Source of the DNA: an uncultured Burkholderiales bacterium
GTDB taxonomy: Bacteria > Pseudomonadota > Gammaproteobacteria > Burkholderiales > Eutrophovitaceae
Reading direction: 5' to 3'
Length of the DNA: 64,000 nt
Assembly (NCBI GenBank): GCA_951812315.1
Contig: CATOSA010000006.1
Location: 126,091 to 190,090 of the forward strand
In this document: piece after piece, positions 36,461 to 45,473 of the stretch
How the letters are laid out: each line of letters starts with the position of its first letter
How positions within the stretch are numbered: the stretch's first letter is position 1
The notes under the pieces: generated by a model
Databases searched by the model: none
What the model saw: only the letters and a program-made list of their open reading frames with translations
What the model was told of the DNA's origin: nothing
Translations under genes and position numbers: made by a program

Positions 36461-37233
36461 CAGTTGACCTCGAACTGCACGTCGCACCGTAGCGGCCACA
36501 GGTGTTGCCCACCGTCGATGAGCATTGTGTCACCCGTCATTGACTTCGCCCCGATGATGTAACGCACTGCCGCCACAATATCTTCGACATCGTTACTGCG
36601 CCCCAGCGGCGCGCGGGCATGCGCGCGCTCAAACCCCTCCTGGGTCTGCTTGCCGCTGATCAGCGTAATCCCCGGAGCAATTCCACAAACCCGCACGTTA
36701 GGCGCGAGAGACATCGCAAGCATGCGCGTCGCTGCTTCCATGGCGACCTTGGTGAGCGTGTACGAGAAGAAATCCGGATTAAGGTTGAATACTTTCTGAT
36801 CAAGCATGTTGATCACACAACCGCTGCCTTGATCCGGAATCTGCTGCGCAAATTCCCGCGCAAGTTGCAGCGGCGCACGCAGGTTGATTGCTGCGTGCTT
36901 CTCAAATGTGACCAGATCGAAACTGCGCGGGTCATCGATTTCAAACAATGACGCGTTATTGATCAGGCATGTCAGGGGGCCGAGTTCTCTGCTGCAGCTG
37001 GATATCAGACCGGAGACGGCGGCAGCGTCTGAAAGATCGCATTTCACCGCAATCGCTTGAACACCGAGTGACCGGATGTCGTCAACCAGTGTTTCGGCCT
37101 CGCCAGCGGATCGGTTGTAATGGACGGCGACATTCCAGCCGTCGCTAGCGAGTGCTTTGGCGATCGCTTTGCCGATACGTTTGGCAGATCCGGTTACCAG
37201 TACTGCGTAGTTTCGCTTGGAAGATTCACCCAT
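36460..37233 (-). CDS. SDR oxidoreductase, pteridine reductase/FolM-like
   Basis: 257 residues from the ATG at 37233. Cofactor motif VTGSAKRIGKAIAKALA and the following VAVHYNRSAGEAETLV match pteridine reductases better than general SDRs, NADPH being likely from the Arg after TGSAK. NNAS at 93-96 and YTLTK (catalytic Tyr and Lys) are intact, and the C-terminus ends with DGGQHLWPL. It overlaps folB, so reduction of dihydropterin or dihydromonapterin is the most reasonable role. Substrate is an inference from context. Confidence 0.78.
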   Translation of the reverse strand: MGESSKRNYAVLVTGSAKRIGKAIAKALASDGWNVAVHYNRSAGEAETLVDDIRSLGVQAIAVKCDLSDAAAVSGLISSCSRELGPLTCLINNASLFEIDDPRSFDLVTFEKHAAINLRAPLQLAREFAQQIPDQGSGCVINMLDQKVFNLNPDFFSYTLTKVAMEAATRMLAMSLAPNVRVCGIAPGITLISGKQTQEGFERAHARAPLGRSNDVEDIVAAVRYIIGAKSMTGDTMLIDGGQHLWPLRCDVQFEVN

Positions 37234-37383
37234 CAAAGTTGATCCGCGGCTTGCGGTGCCGAAGAGGTCTGGTCAAGAATCGCGATTCTAGCGTATCGAT
37301 GAACATGCCCCGGCGGCAATATCTGGCCAGACTATGGGTCAGGTTGTGACAATGGGTCAGATACTTCAGGCAAATCAGGACGA

Positions 37384-38538
37384 ATGATCGATTCAGACCT
37401 TCCACCGCCGGACGACGATGCTCTTGCGCACAGTGCCCGCGTGTCCACGCATATTGGTGAGCGGATTGCAAGTGAAGGCGGGTGGATACCGTTTAGCGTG
37501 TTCATGGATCTGGCTTTGCACGCGCCGGGGCTCGGCTATTACGCTGCCGGCGCGCAAAAGTTTGGAAGTGCTGGCGACTTCATTACTGCTCCCGAACTTA
37601 CGCCCCTGTTCGGCCGTTGTCTCGCCCGCCAGGTCGCGCAGGTGCTGGAGCTGACCGGCGGCGACGTTGTCGAAATTGGTGCCGGCTCGGGCGCTCTCGC
37701 GGTTGATTTGCTGGAAGAACTTGAGCGCCTCGACCAGCTTCCCGAGCGCTATCGGATACTGGAGCCGAGTCCGGAACTGGCACAAAGGCAACAGCAAAGG
37801 GTCAAGCAGTCAATCCCGTCGCTTATGGGTGCTATCGACTGGGTCGACGTATTGCCCGAGAAAGTCAGCGGAGCGGTAATTGCCAATGAAGTGCTCGATG
37901 CGTTGCCGGTACACCTCGTCGCGTGGCGCGACGATGGCCTGTTCGAACGAGGCGTTTCGGTTCGTGACGATTCGTTTGCCTGGGAAGAACGGCCAGCAGA
38001 TGACTCACTGCGCGCGGCTGTCGCTGAAATTTCGGTGTCAGCGCCTTATCTCAGCGAGGTATCGCCGGGCGTAAGCGCCCTTGTCGCAAACCTCACCGAA
38101 AGTGTGCAACATGGCGCGGTAGTGTTGATCGACTATGGGTTTGGTCGTCCCGAGTATTATCATCCGCATCGAAACGACGGAACGTTGATGTGCCACTACC
38201 GCCATCGTGCGCACACCGATCCATTTTTTCTGCCTGGCCTGCAGGACATCACCGCGCATGTTGATTTCACCTCAGTTGCAACTGCCGGTGTGGAAGCCGG
38301 TTGTTCGCTTGCCGGATATACTGCCCAGGCGCAGTTTCTGTTAAACAGCGGTATAACCGAACTACTTGGCGAGACACCGGCAGATGATCTGGCGGCCTAT
38401 CTGCCGCAGGCTGGTGCCGTCCAGAAACTGGTATCGCCGGCTGAAATGGGAGAATTGTTCAAAGTCATTGCGCTTTCCAGAGGAATCGATGTCCCGTTGC
38501 TCGGCTTCACTGAAGGCAGTCGGGTGGAAAGGCTGTAA
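37384..38538 (+). CDS. MidA/NDUFAF7-type SAM-dependent methyltransferase
   Basis: 384 residues. The family signature spans FMDLALHAPGLGYYAAGAQKFGSAGDFITAPELTPLFG, followed by the SAM site VEIGAGSGALAVDLL and ANEVLDALPVHLV. The mitochondrial relative methylates an Arg of a complex I subunit; bacterial targets are not well known. It is divergent from the SDR-folB-ttcA operon with 150 nt between, which is the usual neighbourhood. Confidence 0.88.
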   Translation: MIDSDLPPPDDDALAHSARVSTHIGERIASEGGWIPFSVFMDLALHAPGLGYYAAGAQKFGSAGDFITAPELTPLFGRCLARQVAQVLELTGGDVVEIGAGSGALAVDLLEELERLDQLPERYRILEPSPELAQRQQQRVKQSIPSLMGAIDWVDVLPEKVSGAVIANEVLDALPVHLVAWRDDGLFERGVSVRDDSFAWEERPADDSLRAAVAEISVSAPYLSEVSPGVSALVANLTESVQHGAVVLIDYGFGRPEYYHPHRNDGTLMCHYRHRAHTDPFFLPGLQDITAHVDFTSVATAGVEAGCSLAGYTAQAQFLLNSGITELLGETPADDLAAYLPQAGAVQKLVSPAEMGELFKVIALSRGIDVPLLGFTEGSRVERL

Positions 38539-38583
38539 GAATTGCGAGGCACGCGTCTAGAATCCCTCTGTGGCGCAATATGT

Positions 38584-38629
38584 GCACGGCACTGGGTTTT
38601 GGGGGTGCGCACGGCACCGGGTTTGGGGG
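38584..38629 (+). repeat. Imperfect direct repeat upstream of mpl
   Basis: GCACGGCAC[T/C]GGGTTT(T)GGGGG occurs at 38584-38605 and again at 38609-38629, differing by one substitution and one base. It lies in the 162-nt gap before mpl, followed by a loose inverted repeat (ACCTGT and ACAGGT at about 38659-38692). Possible operator region, no proof. Confidence 0.5.
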
Positions 38630-38700
38630 CCAATGTGCCGGGTCACGGAATGGAGTCACACCTGTCCAACAGAATGCTAGTCTGAACAGGTCACAGCACA

Positions 38701-40047
38701 ATGCATATTCACATACTTGGTATTTGCGGCACCTTCATGGGTGGCATTGCGGTTATTGCAAAGCAGGCCGGTCACACGGTCAGTGGCTGTGACGCCAATG
38801 TCTATCCGCCCATGAGCACGCAGCTCGAGGCGCAAGGAATTCGACTGATTGAAGGCTGGGACCGGTCACAGATTGACATAGAGCCTGATCTGTTCGTCAT
38901 CGGCAATGTCGTGTCCCGCGGTAATGAGCTCATGGAGGAAATACTTGATCGCGCATTGCCGTATGTTTCTGGCCCGCGATGGTTGGCAGAGAACGTACTG
39001 AGCGGAAAATGGGTTCTCGGTGTCGCCGGGACACACGGCAAGACGACGACAAGTGCCATGCTCGCGTGGATCCTCGAGCATGCTGGGCTGAATCCGGGAT
39101 TTCTCATTGGCGGGGTGCCTCTGAATTTCGACGTTTCTGCGCGTGCGACTGACTCCGCGTTTTTCGTGATCGAAGCTGATGAATACGACACTGCCTTCTT
39201 CGACAAACGATCGAAGTTCGTTCATTACCGGTCGCGCACTGTTGTCCTGAATAACCTCGAATTCGATCACGCTGACATATTCGCGAATTTGTCGGAGATT
39301 GAAACCCAGTTTCATCATTTGGTGCGTACCGTTCCTGAAAACGGTTTGATCCTTGCGAATGCACGTGAAGCGAGTTTGCAACGAGTGCTGGATCGAGGTT
39401 GCTGGACTCCGGTGGAGAAAATCGGCGGCGAAGAAGGCTGGAGTGCGCAGGACAGTGATGGCTCGGGAGGCTTCGAGGTCTTCTTCAACGGCAAGCCACA
39501 GGGGCACGTTCAATGGCCGTTGAACGGCGAACACAATCGAATGAATGCGCTCGCCGCCATTGCGGCTGCGCGGCACGCGGGCGTGCCGGCGGCAACAGCT
39601 GTCGCGGCACTATCAGGTTTTCGCAATGTCAGGCGGCGAATGGAAGTGCGCGGCAGTGTCGGTGGCATCACAGTCTATGACGATTTCGCCCATCATCCGA
39701 CTGCCATTGCGACGACGATCGCCGGGCTGCGCGCGACAGTCCGCAACGCGAGAATTCTGGCGGTTCTTGAACCGCGTTCTAACACGATGAAAATGGGTAG
39801 CATCAAGGAAGCCCTGGCGACAAGTCTTGCTGGCGCAGATCTGGTTTTCTGCTATACGGGTGGCCTCGAGTGGGATGCGCAGGAGGTGCTGAAACCACTG
39901 GGAGCGAAGCTGCAATGTATCGATGACATTGAACGGCTTGCCCAAGCCATTACCAGGGAATCGAGAAATGGCGACCACGTTCTAGTCATGAGTAACGGTG
40001 GTTTTGGCAACATTCACGAGAAAATCCTGACCAAGCTGGTGCCCTGA
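38701..40047 (+). CDS. mpl: UDP-MurNAc:L-Ala-gamma-D-Glu-meso-DAP ligase (Mpl)
   Basis: 448 residues, Mur ligase family. MHIHILGICGTFMGGIAVIAKQAGHTVSGCD is the Mpl start, ATP site GVAGTHGKTTTSAML, then ADEYDTAFFDKRSKFVHYR, which distinguishes Mpl from MurC, and HNRMNALAAIAAARHAG. It reuses tripeptide from old peptidoglycan. It is followed by an esterase-like gene. Confidence 0.95.
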   Translation: MHIHILGICGTFMGGIAVIAKQAGHTVSGCDANVYPPMSTQLEAQGIRLIEGWDRSQIDIEPDLFVIGNVVSRGNELMEEILDRALPYVSGPRWLAENVLSGKWVLGVAGTHGKTTTSAMLAWILEHAGLNPGFLIGGVPLNFDVSARATDSAFFVIEADEYDTAFFDKRSKFVHYRSRTVVLNNLEFDHADIFANLSEIETQFHHLVRTVPENGLILANAREASLQRVLDRGCWTPVEKIGGEEGWSAQDSDGSGGFEVFFNGKPQGHVQWPLNGEHNRMNALAAIAAARHAGVPAATAVAALSGFRNVRRRMEVRGSVGGITVYDDFAHHPTAIATTIAGLRATVRNARILAVLEPRSNTMKMGSIKEALATSLAGADLVFCYTGGLEWDAQEVLKPLGAKLQCIDDIERLAQAITRESRNGDHVLVMSNGGFGNIHEKILTKLVP

Positions 40048-40107
40048 GGGCCGAGGCGGCAGAGTCTATTACCGTTTTTTTGAATCATTCGGCGCAAGAA
40101 CGCTCAG

Positions 40108-40674
40108 ATGATTATCTATATTCACGGGTTCAACAGTTCGCCTGCGTCGCATAAGTCCCGGTTGCTGCGGGAGCGTCTGGCGCAAACCGCGCCGCAGCAG
40201 GAGTTTTCCTGTCCAGCCCTTCCGCACAAGCCGCAAGAGGCGATGGCCATTCTCGAAGGTCTGGTCATGGAGACAGGCGTTCAAAATGTAACGCTTGTGG
40301 GAAGTTCTCTGGGCGGCTTTTATGCAACCTGGCTGACCGAAACAACAGGATGTCGGTCGGTGCTGGTAAATCCCGCGATCACGCCACATGAAGGTCTGCG
40401 CAGTTATCTCGGACCGCAAAAGAATCTTTACACGGGCCAGGAATACGAACTGACCGAAGACCATCTGCTACAAATGCAAGCGCTGTATATACCCCGGCCC
40501 GAGCGCATGGATAACTACCTGTTGATCCATACGACGGGTGACGAATTGCTCGACTGGCGAGTGGCCGTAGAGCGGTTCCGCGGCTGTCGGCAGATTGTGG
40601 TTGATGGCAGCGATCACGGTTTCAGCGAGTTTGGCGATTACATCGACAGTGTGCTCGAGTTTGCCGTTCAATGA
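40108..40674 (+). CDS. YqiA/YcfP-type alpha/beta hydrolase
   Basis: 188 residues. MIIYIHGFNSSPASHKSRLL is the YqiA start, nucleophile elbow VGSSLGGFYATWL, Asp in TTGDELLDW and His in DGSDHGFSEF complete the triad. Relatives are esterases of unclear physiological substrate. It starts 60 nt after mpl on the same strand. Confidence 0.88.
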   Translation: MIIYIHGFNSSPASHKSRLLRERLAQTAPQQEFSCPALPHKPQEAMAILEGLVMETGVQNVTLVGSSLGGFYATWLTETTGCRSVLVNPAITPHEGLRSYLGPQKNLYTGQEYELTEDHLLQMQALYIPRPERMDNYLLIHTTGDELLDWRVAVERFRGCRQIVVDGSDHGFSEFGDYIDSVLEFAVQ

Positions 40675-40846
40675 CGGCGTGCCGAATGTGCCGAATTGCC
40701 GGCCACTGGTTTTCTGCGTGCCGGTGCCTTGCTAAGGCTTGTCGGCAATCGAGCAATTCGTGTTTCGGGCCACCCCAAAAGTGCTCACGTATAATTTGCT
40801 CACTTTCCTGCTGCATATTTGCGGCGTAGCGCCCGAACACACCTGA

Positions 40847-42694
40847 ATGAATGTATTTTACGAAGAGGCCGGCAGCTTCAAGGCTGCCTCCGTCGTCGAG
40901 GACAACACGACGTCGCTTCAGGTCCAGACGCAGCACGGCAAGCGCGCGAAAGTGAAAGCGGGCGCTGTGTTATTGCGTTTTGAACACCACTCGCTGCCTG
41001 AATTCATGGATCAGGCGAGAGCAGTTGCACACGAGATTGATCCGGCGTTTCTATGGGAAGCCTGCGGGCAGTCGGAATTCTCTTTTGACGCACTCGCCGC
41101 CGAATATTTCGGGCGCGAGCCGCGGGCAGAGGAATCGGCTGGTTTGCTGACCCGGTTGCAGATGACGCCAACCCACTTTTACAAGAAAGGCAAGGGTCGC
41201 TATAAACCGGCGCCACCAGATGCGTTGAAAGCAGCTCTTGCGTCGGTAGAGCGCAAACGCAAACAGGCTGAACTAAAGGCCGGGTACGTTGAGAGTCTGA
41301 TGCGCGACGAACTCCCGGAAGCATTTGTTTCGGTATTGCAGCAACTGCTCTACAAACCAGACCGCAACATGGTGGAAACCAAGGCGCTGGAGGATGCATG
41401 TGCTCAGCGAAAGATTTCGGCTGCGCGACTACTTGAAAAATGCGGCGCCGTCACGTCCAGCCTTGACTATCACCATGGGCGTTTTCTGTTCGAAAATTTC
41501 CCGCACGGTACCGGGTTTGATGATGAGTCAGTAGCGGACATCACGAGTGATCTCGATCTTGCCGCAGTCGAAGCGTTCAGTATCGACGATGCGACTACGA
41601 CCGAGATCGATGATGCGTTTTCGGTAACGCAGTTGGCCAATGGTAACTGGCAGATCGGCGTGCATATCGCTGCGCCGGCCCTTGGCATTACCAAGGAATC
41701 GGGTCTTGATTTGGAAGCCCGGAAGCGGATGTCGACGGTCTACTTTCCTGGGGGCAAGATCACCATGCTTCCAGACTCGGCAATCGAGTCGTTCACCCTG
41801 AAAGAAGGGTGCGATCATCCAGCGATTTCAATGTACATCGAGCTCGACGACGAACTGGAAATGCTCGGAATTCGCACCACCATTGAAAGGGTGCACATCG
41901 CGCGTAATCTGCGTCACGACGCGCTTGATATGAACTTCGATGAGCAGGCAGTCGCCAGCGGAAAGGTGGATATCGAATACGCGGAGCAACTCCTGCTTTT
42001 GCTCCGTTTTGCAGATGTGCTCGAACGCCAACGCGGCAAGAAAGACAACAACGTGGACCGCATCGATTACAGTTTTTATGTTGACGGTGAGAGCGTTCGT
42101 ATCGTGCCGCGCGAACGAGGCTCGGCGATCGACAAGGTGGTTTCCGAGCTGATGATACTGGTCAATTGTGAATGGGGGCGCCACCTCAGCGAGGTAAACG
42201 TTCCCGGTATTTACCGGACGCAAAGCAACGGCAAGGTAAAGATGTCCACGGTGGCCGCGCCCCATGAGGGACTTGGGCTCGAGCAATACATGTGGGTCAG
42301 CAGTCCCTTGCGCCGCTACATCGATCTGACCAATCAGCGGCAACTGGTCAGTGTATTGCGCGGAACGTCGCCCCCTTATGGCGCAAGTGACCAGCAACTT
42401 TTCGAAGTCCAGCGTGGCTTTGAACTTGCTTACGACGCTTACGCAGAGCATCAGCGATTGATGGAGCGTTACTGGTGTCTGCGCTGGTTGCTGCAGACCG
42501 ACGCCAGCGAAGTACAGGCGCGGGTGATTCGCGACGATCTGGTCAGGATCGACACGATTCCACTGGTTTGCCGAGTTCAGTCGCTGCCCAGGTTGACGAG
42601 AGGGGAATGCGTGCAGGTGAGCGTTTCTGAAATCGATCTTTTCGAGATTACATTGCGCTGCGAGTATCAGGGTACTTTGAGTGCCGAAACATAG
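40847..42694 (+). CDS. RNB-domain 3'-5' exoribonuclease (RNase II/R-type)
   Basis: 615 residues, shorter than RNase R. An N-terminal region of about 200 residues is unlike a standard cold-shock domain. The RNB core begins at SIDDATTTEIDDAFSV, the Asp cluster that binds magnesium, and continues with GWQIGVHIAAP-like NWQIGVHIAAPALGI, YFPGGKITMLPD and the C-terminal SPLRRYIDLTNQRQL with basic residues that grip RNA. This Betaproteobacterial form is regularly found before tonB-aroE-mtgA, as here. Confidence 0.9.
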   Translation: MNVFYEEAGSFKAASVVEDNTTSLQVQTQHGKRAKVKAGAVLLRFEHHSLPEFMDQARAVAHEIDPAFLWEACGQSEFSFDALAAEYFGREPRAEESAGLLTRLQMTPTHFYKKGKGRYKPAPPDALKAALASVERKRKQAELKAGYVESLMRDELPEAFVSVLQQLLYKPDRNMVETKALEDACAQRKISAARLLEKCGAVTSSLDYHHGRFLFENFPHGTGFDDESVADITSDLDLAAVEAFSIDDATTTEIDDAFSVTQLANGNWQIGVHIAAPALGITKESGLDLEARKRMSTVYFPGGKITMLPDSAIESFTLKEGCDHPAISMYIELDDELEMLGIRTTIERVHIARNLRHDALDMNFDEQAVASGKVDIEYAEQLLLLLRFADVLERQRGKKDNNVDRIDYSFYVDGESVRIVPRERGSAIDKVVSELMILVNCEWGRHLSEVNVPGIYRTQSNGKVKMSTVAAPHEGLGLEQYMWVSSPLRRYIDLTNQRQLVSVLRGTSPPYGASDQQLFEVQRGFELAYDAYAEHQRLMERYWCLRWLLQTDASEVQARVIRDDLVRIDTIPLVCRVQSLPRLTRGECVQVSVSEIDLFEITLRCEYQGTLSAET

Positions 42695-43059
42695 CGGAAG
42701 AAACACGCAGCAACCGGGTATTCGACCAGCAATGTTCAGGACCCGGGCGGCCCGTTGGGCTCAGGTGCCAGAGAATGAGATCGTGGGAGCATGGGGACAG
42801 ATTTTGACGATTTCATGCAAGCGCAAGAAGCCGCGATAATCAGATTCAGGCCGGGGGATCGCGGTGAGCCAGGGGATGATCGGTTCGCGATTCGACCGTG
42901 TCATTCACAGCCTTGCGGGCTGCTAGAATGGCCGCAAGTGAAGCACTACGCTAGCCCGTTAACCGGAAACTGTCGGAGCAAACGCTGAGCACAATCGCGC
43001 TGCCGGCGCTACAGCAGGCGGCACAACCCACGCACTGGCGCCCCACGTCGGCTGATGTT
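42695..43059 (+). other. 365-nt gap between the RNB gene and tonB
   Basis: No convincing gene. The tonB frame stays open back to 42955 without an ATG, and GGAG at 42975-42978 stands 6 nt before a CTG at 42985, so the gene may begin inside this gap. CCTTGCGGG-type short inverted repeats near 42905-42925 are the only other structure seen. Confidence 0.5.
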
Positions 43060-43896
43060 TTGCCGCTCACGCTGGCATTCTCCATCGTGTTTCATGCCTT
43101 TTTATTATTGCTCACGTTCAAGATGCCGGATGCGCCGGCTGGACCGGTTACTCCGCAGCTGGATGTTGTTCTGGTCAACAGTGAGTCATCGTCGAAGCCA
43201 ACGAAAGCTGACGTACTGGCCCAGGTAAATCTGGATGGCGGCGGCAATACCGAGGCGGATTTACACGCCAAGTCCAATTTGCCGGTGCTCGAAGACATGC
43301 AGGCTGCAGATGAGTTGCATCTTTCCGCGCGCCAGGTCAGGCAACTGGAAGAGAAGGCGGCGCAACTTCTTGCGTCCGTCGATCGCAGAAACCCTGCCAA
43401 TACGGTTCCCAAGCCGGTCACTGAGTCGGAACGTCAGGAAACGGCTGAAGATCCTGCGGTTTCTCAGAGAAAACTGGAAATCGCCAGACTCGAGGCGTCG
43501 ATCGCAAAAGAATGGCAGGCATATCAGAAGCTGCCACGTCGAAAATTCATTGGTGCGCGCGCTGAGAGCGCAGTCTACGCGGAATACGTTGAAAACTGGC
43601 GTCAGCGCATCGAGGCCGTGGGTACCCAGAATTATCCTCAGGAAGCGCGCCGCATGAGCATCTTCGGAACCATGATGATAACGGTATCGATCAAGGCCGA
43701 CGGTTCCGTTGAGAAAGTCGAGATTGAACGTTCCTCCGGGCACCGGGTGCTCGATCAGGCTGCCGTGCGCATCGTTGACCTCGCCGGGCCGTTTATGCCT
43801 TTCCCGCGGGCCGTGCGCAGCGAATACGATATCTTGTCAATAACCCGTATGTGGTCGTTCACACGGAACGACCTCGGACTCGCGATAGCGCAATGA
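43060..43896 (+). CDS. tonB: TonB-family energy transducer
   Basis: At least 278 residues from a TTG at 43060; a CTG at 42985 with GGAG upstream would add 25 residues and leave a proper cytoplasmic N-terminus, so the true start is open. The membrane helix LTLAFSIVFHAFLLLLTF has the S-x3-H pair needed for TonB-ExbB/D coupling. A periplasmic linker with Pro and Glu/Lys follows. The C-terminal domain (NYPQEARRMSIFGTMMITVSIKADGSVEKVEIERSSGHRVLD) is standard. exbBD are not nearby. The stop overlaps aroE by 4 nt. Confidence 0.88.
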   Translation: MPLTLAFSIVFHAFLLLLTFKMPDAPAGPVTPQLDVVLVNSESSSKPTKADVLAQVNLDGGGNTEADLHAKSNLPVLEDMQAADELHLSARQVRQLEEKAAQLLASVDRRNPANTVPKPVTESERQETAEDPAVSQRKLEIARLEASIAKEWQAYQKLPRRKFIGARAESAVYAEYVENWRQRIEAVGTQNYPQEARRMSIFGTMMITVSIKADGSVEKVEIERSSGHRVLDQAAVRIVDLAGPFMPFPRAVRSEYDILSITRMWSFTRNDLGLAIAQ

Positions 43897-44723
43897 CCGA
43901 TCGTTATGCGGTAATCGGCAATCCGGTTGCCCACAGTAAGTCCCCGCAGATTCATGCGATGTTCGCGGAGCAATCCGGACAGGACATGTCCTACGAGAAG
44001 CTGCTTGCGCCGATTGATGGATTTGCCGATACGATCAAGACATTTATTTCAGAGGGTGGGCGCGGCGCAAACGTTACGCTTCCGTTCAAGCTCGAGGCCT
44101 ACGATCTTGCAGACGATCTTTCGGCATTTGCGCGGCACGCGCGTGCGGCGAATACGCTTGGTTTCATCGGCAATCAGATTCACGCCGACAATACCGATGG
44201 GGCGGGATTGATTCGGGACATCAGGGACAACCTGGCTTTCGACCCTGAAGGAAAGCGCGTGCTGCTGATGGGCGCCGGCGGCGCGGCGCGCGGCATATTG
44301 CTGCCGCTGCTTGAAGCGCGGCCGGCAATACTCATTATCGCCAACCGGGCGGTGGACAAGGCGCTGCGATTGGCACAAAGCAATCAACACCAGCCCGACG
44401 CTTCGCAAACCGTTTTGTCTGGACACGCATACGAAGACCTGTCGGGCCAACACTTTGATCTGGTGATCAATGCGACATCGAGCAGTATTTCGGACGCTCT
44501 GCCACCGCTTCCTGACGGCGTGTTTGCACCAGGCTCTCTTGCGTACGACATCATGTATGGCAAGGGTCTGACATCATTTCTTGCATTCGCCGAGCAGCAA
44601 AACGCGCATCGCCTCGCAGACGGGCTTGGGATGCTCGTCGAACAGGCGGCCTTGTCATTCCATATCTGGAGAGGTGTACGCCCCGATACGCGGCCGGTCA
44701 TTACGGCGCTGCGGCAAGATTGA
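43893..44723 (+). CDS. aroE: Shikimate dehydrogenase
   Basis: 276 residues from the ATG at 43893 (ATGA overlap with tonB). RYAVIGNPVAHSKSPQIHAMFAEQ binds shikimate, GANVTLPFKLEAYDLAD has the catalytic Lys, NTDGAGLIRDI the Asp partner, and VLLMGAGGAARGILLPLL the NADP site. Fourth common step of aromatic amino acid synthesis. Confidence 0.96.
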   Translation: MTDRYAVIGNPVAHSKSPQIHAMFAEQSGQDMSYEKLLAPIDGFADTIKTFISEGGRGANVTLPFKLEAYDLADDLSAFARHARAANTLGFIGNQIHADNTDGAGLIRDIRDNLAFDPEGKRVLLMGAGGAARGILLPLLEARPAILIIANRAVDKALRLAQSNQHQPDASQTVLSGHAYEDLSGQHFDLVINATSSSISDALPPLPDGVFAPGSLAYDIMYGKGLTSFLAFAEQQNAHRLADGLGMLVEQAALSFHIWRGVRPDTRPVITALRQD

Positions 44724-44727
44724 ACTG

Positions 44728-45435
44728 ATGAAGCGTAAATGGCCACTGCCATGGCGTTTACTCTGGCGCGGCACGCTGCTGCTGTTCGCCGCATTGATCG
44801 TCTACGAATCCTGGATTTTCGGCCGCGTCTTCATGTGGATATGGGTCAATCCGGCCAGCACCGCGTTTATGGACGCGCGGCTTGAGACAATGAGAGAGAA
44901 AGACCCTAGTGCGAAAATCATGCGTGGATGGGTCGCATACCCGGACATATCAGTGCATCTCAAACGCGCTTTGATTGCCGCCGAGGACGGCAAGTTTCTT
45001 AACCATGATGGATTTGACTGGAAGGCAATCAAGCACGCTGCAGCCAGAAATCTGGAAAGTGGAAAAGTGGTCGCCGGCGGATCGACCATCAGTCAGCAAC
45101 TTTCGAAGAATCTGTTTCTGTCGGGACGGCGAACGCCGTGGCGAAAGCTGCAGGAAGCCGCAATCACCATCATGATTGAGACGGTTATGTCCAAACAGCG
45201 CATCCTCGAGATCTACCTCAATGTGATCGAGTGGGGCAATGGCGTGTTCGGCGCGGAAGCTGCCGCGCGCCACTACTTCGGAACGGCGGCATCACGGCTT
45301 TCCGCCGAAGAGGCTGCGCGCCTCGCCGCAATGGTGCCCAATCCTCGGCGCTACGATCGTGAGCGGACGAACCCGATACTGGACAAGCGCGCCGAAATCA
45401 TTCTCTCGCGCATGGCAGTCGCGGCAGTTCCATGA
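44728..45435 (+). CDS. mtgA: Monofunctional peptidoglycan glycosyltransferase
   Basis: 235 residues from the ATG at 44728, 4 nt after the aroE stop. One N-terminal membrane helix (about 15-38), then the GT51 motifs: AAEDGKFLNHDGFDW with the catalytic Glu, GGSTISQQLSKNLFLSGRRTPWRKLQEA, and ILEIYLNVIEWGNGVFGAEAAARHYF. It polymerises lipid II into glycan strands. Lgt follows 38 nt later. Confidence 0.95.
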   Translation: MKRKWPLPWRLLWRGTLLLFAALIVYESWIFGRVFMWIWVNPASTAFMDARLETMREKDPSAKIMRGWVAYPDISVHLKRALIAAEDGKFLNHDGFDWKAIKHAAARNLESGKVVAGGSTISQQLSKNLFLSGRRTPWRKLQEAAITIMIETVMSKQRILEIYLNVIEWGNGVFGAEAAARHYFGTAASRLSAEEAARLAAMVPNPRRYDRERTNPILDKRAEIILSRMAVAAVP

Positions 45436-45459
45436 AACCGCGTAAGGTTCCGGCACCCG

Positions 45460-45465
45460 TATAAT
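45460..45465 (+). promoter_or_regulatory. TATAAT immediately before lgt
   Basis: A perfect -10 hexamer ends 8 nt before the lgt ATG. If used, the transcript would start at or within a base or two of the start codon (leaderless). No good -35 is visible, so this may be chance. Confidence 0.3.
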
Positions 45466-45473
45466 TGGCGCCG

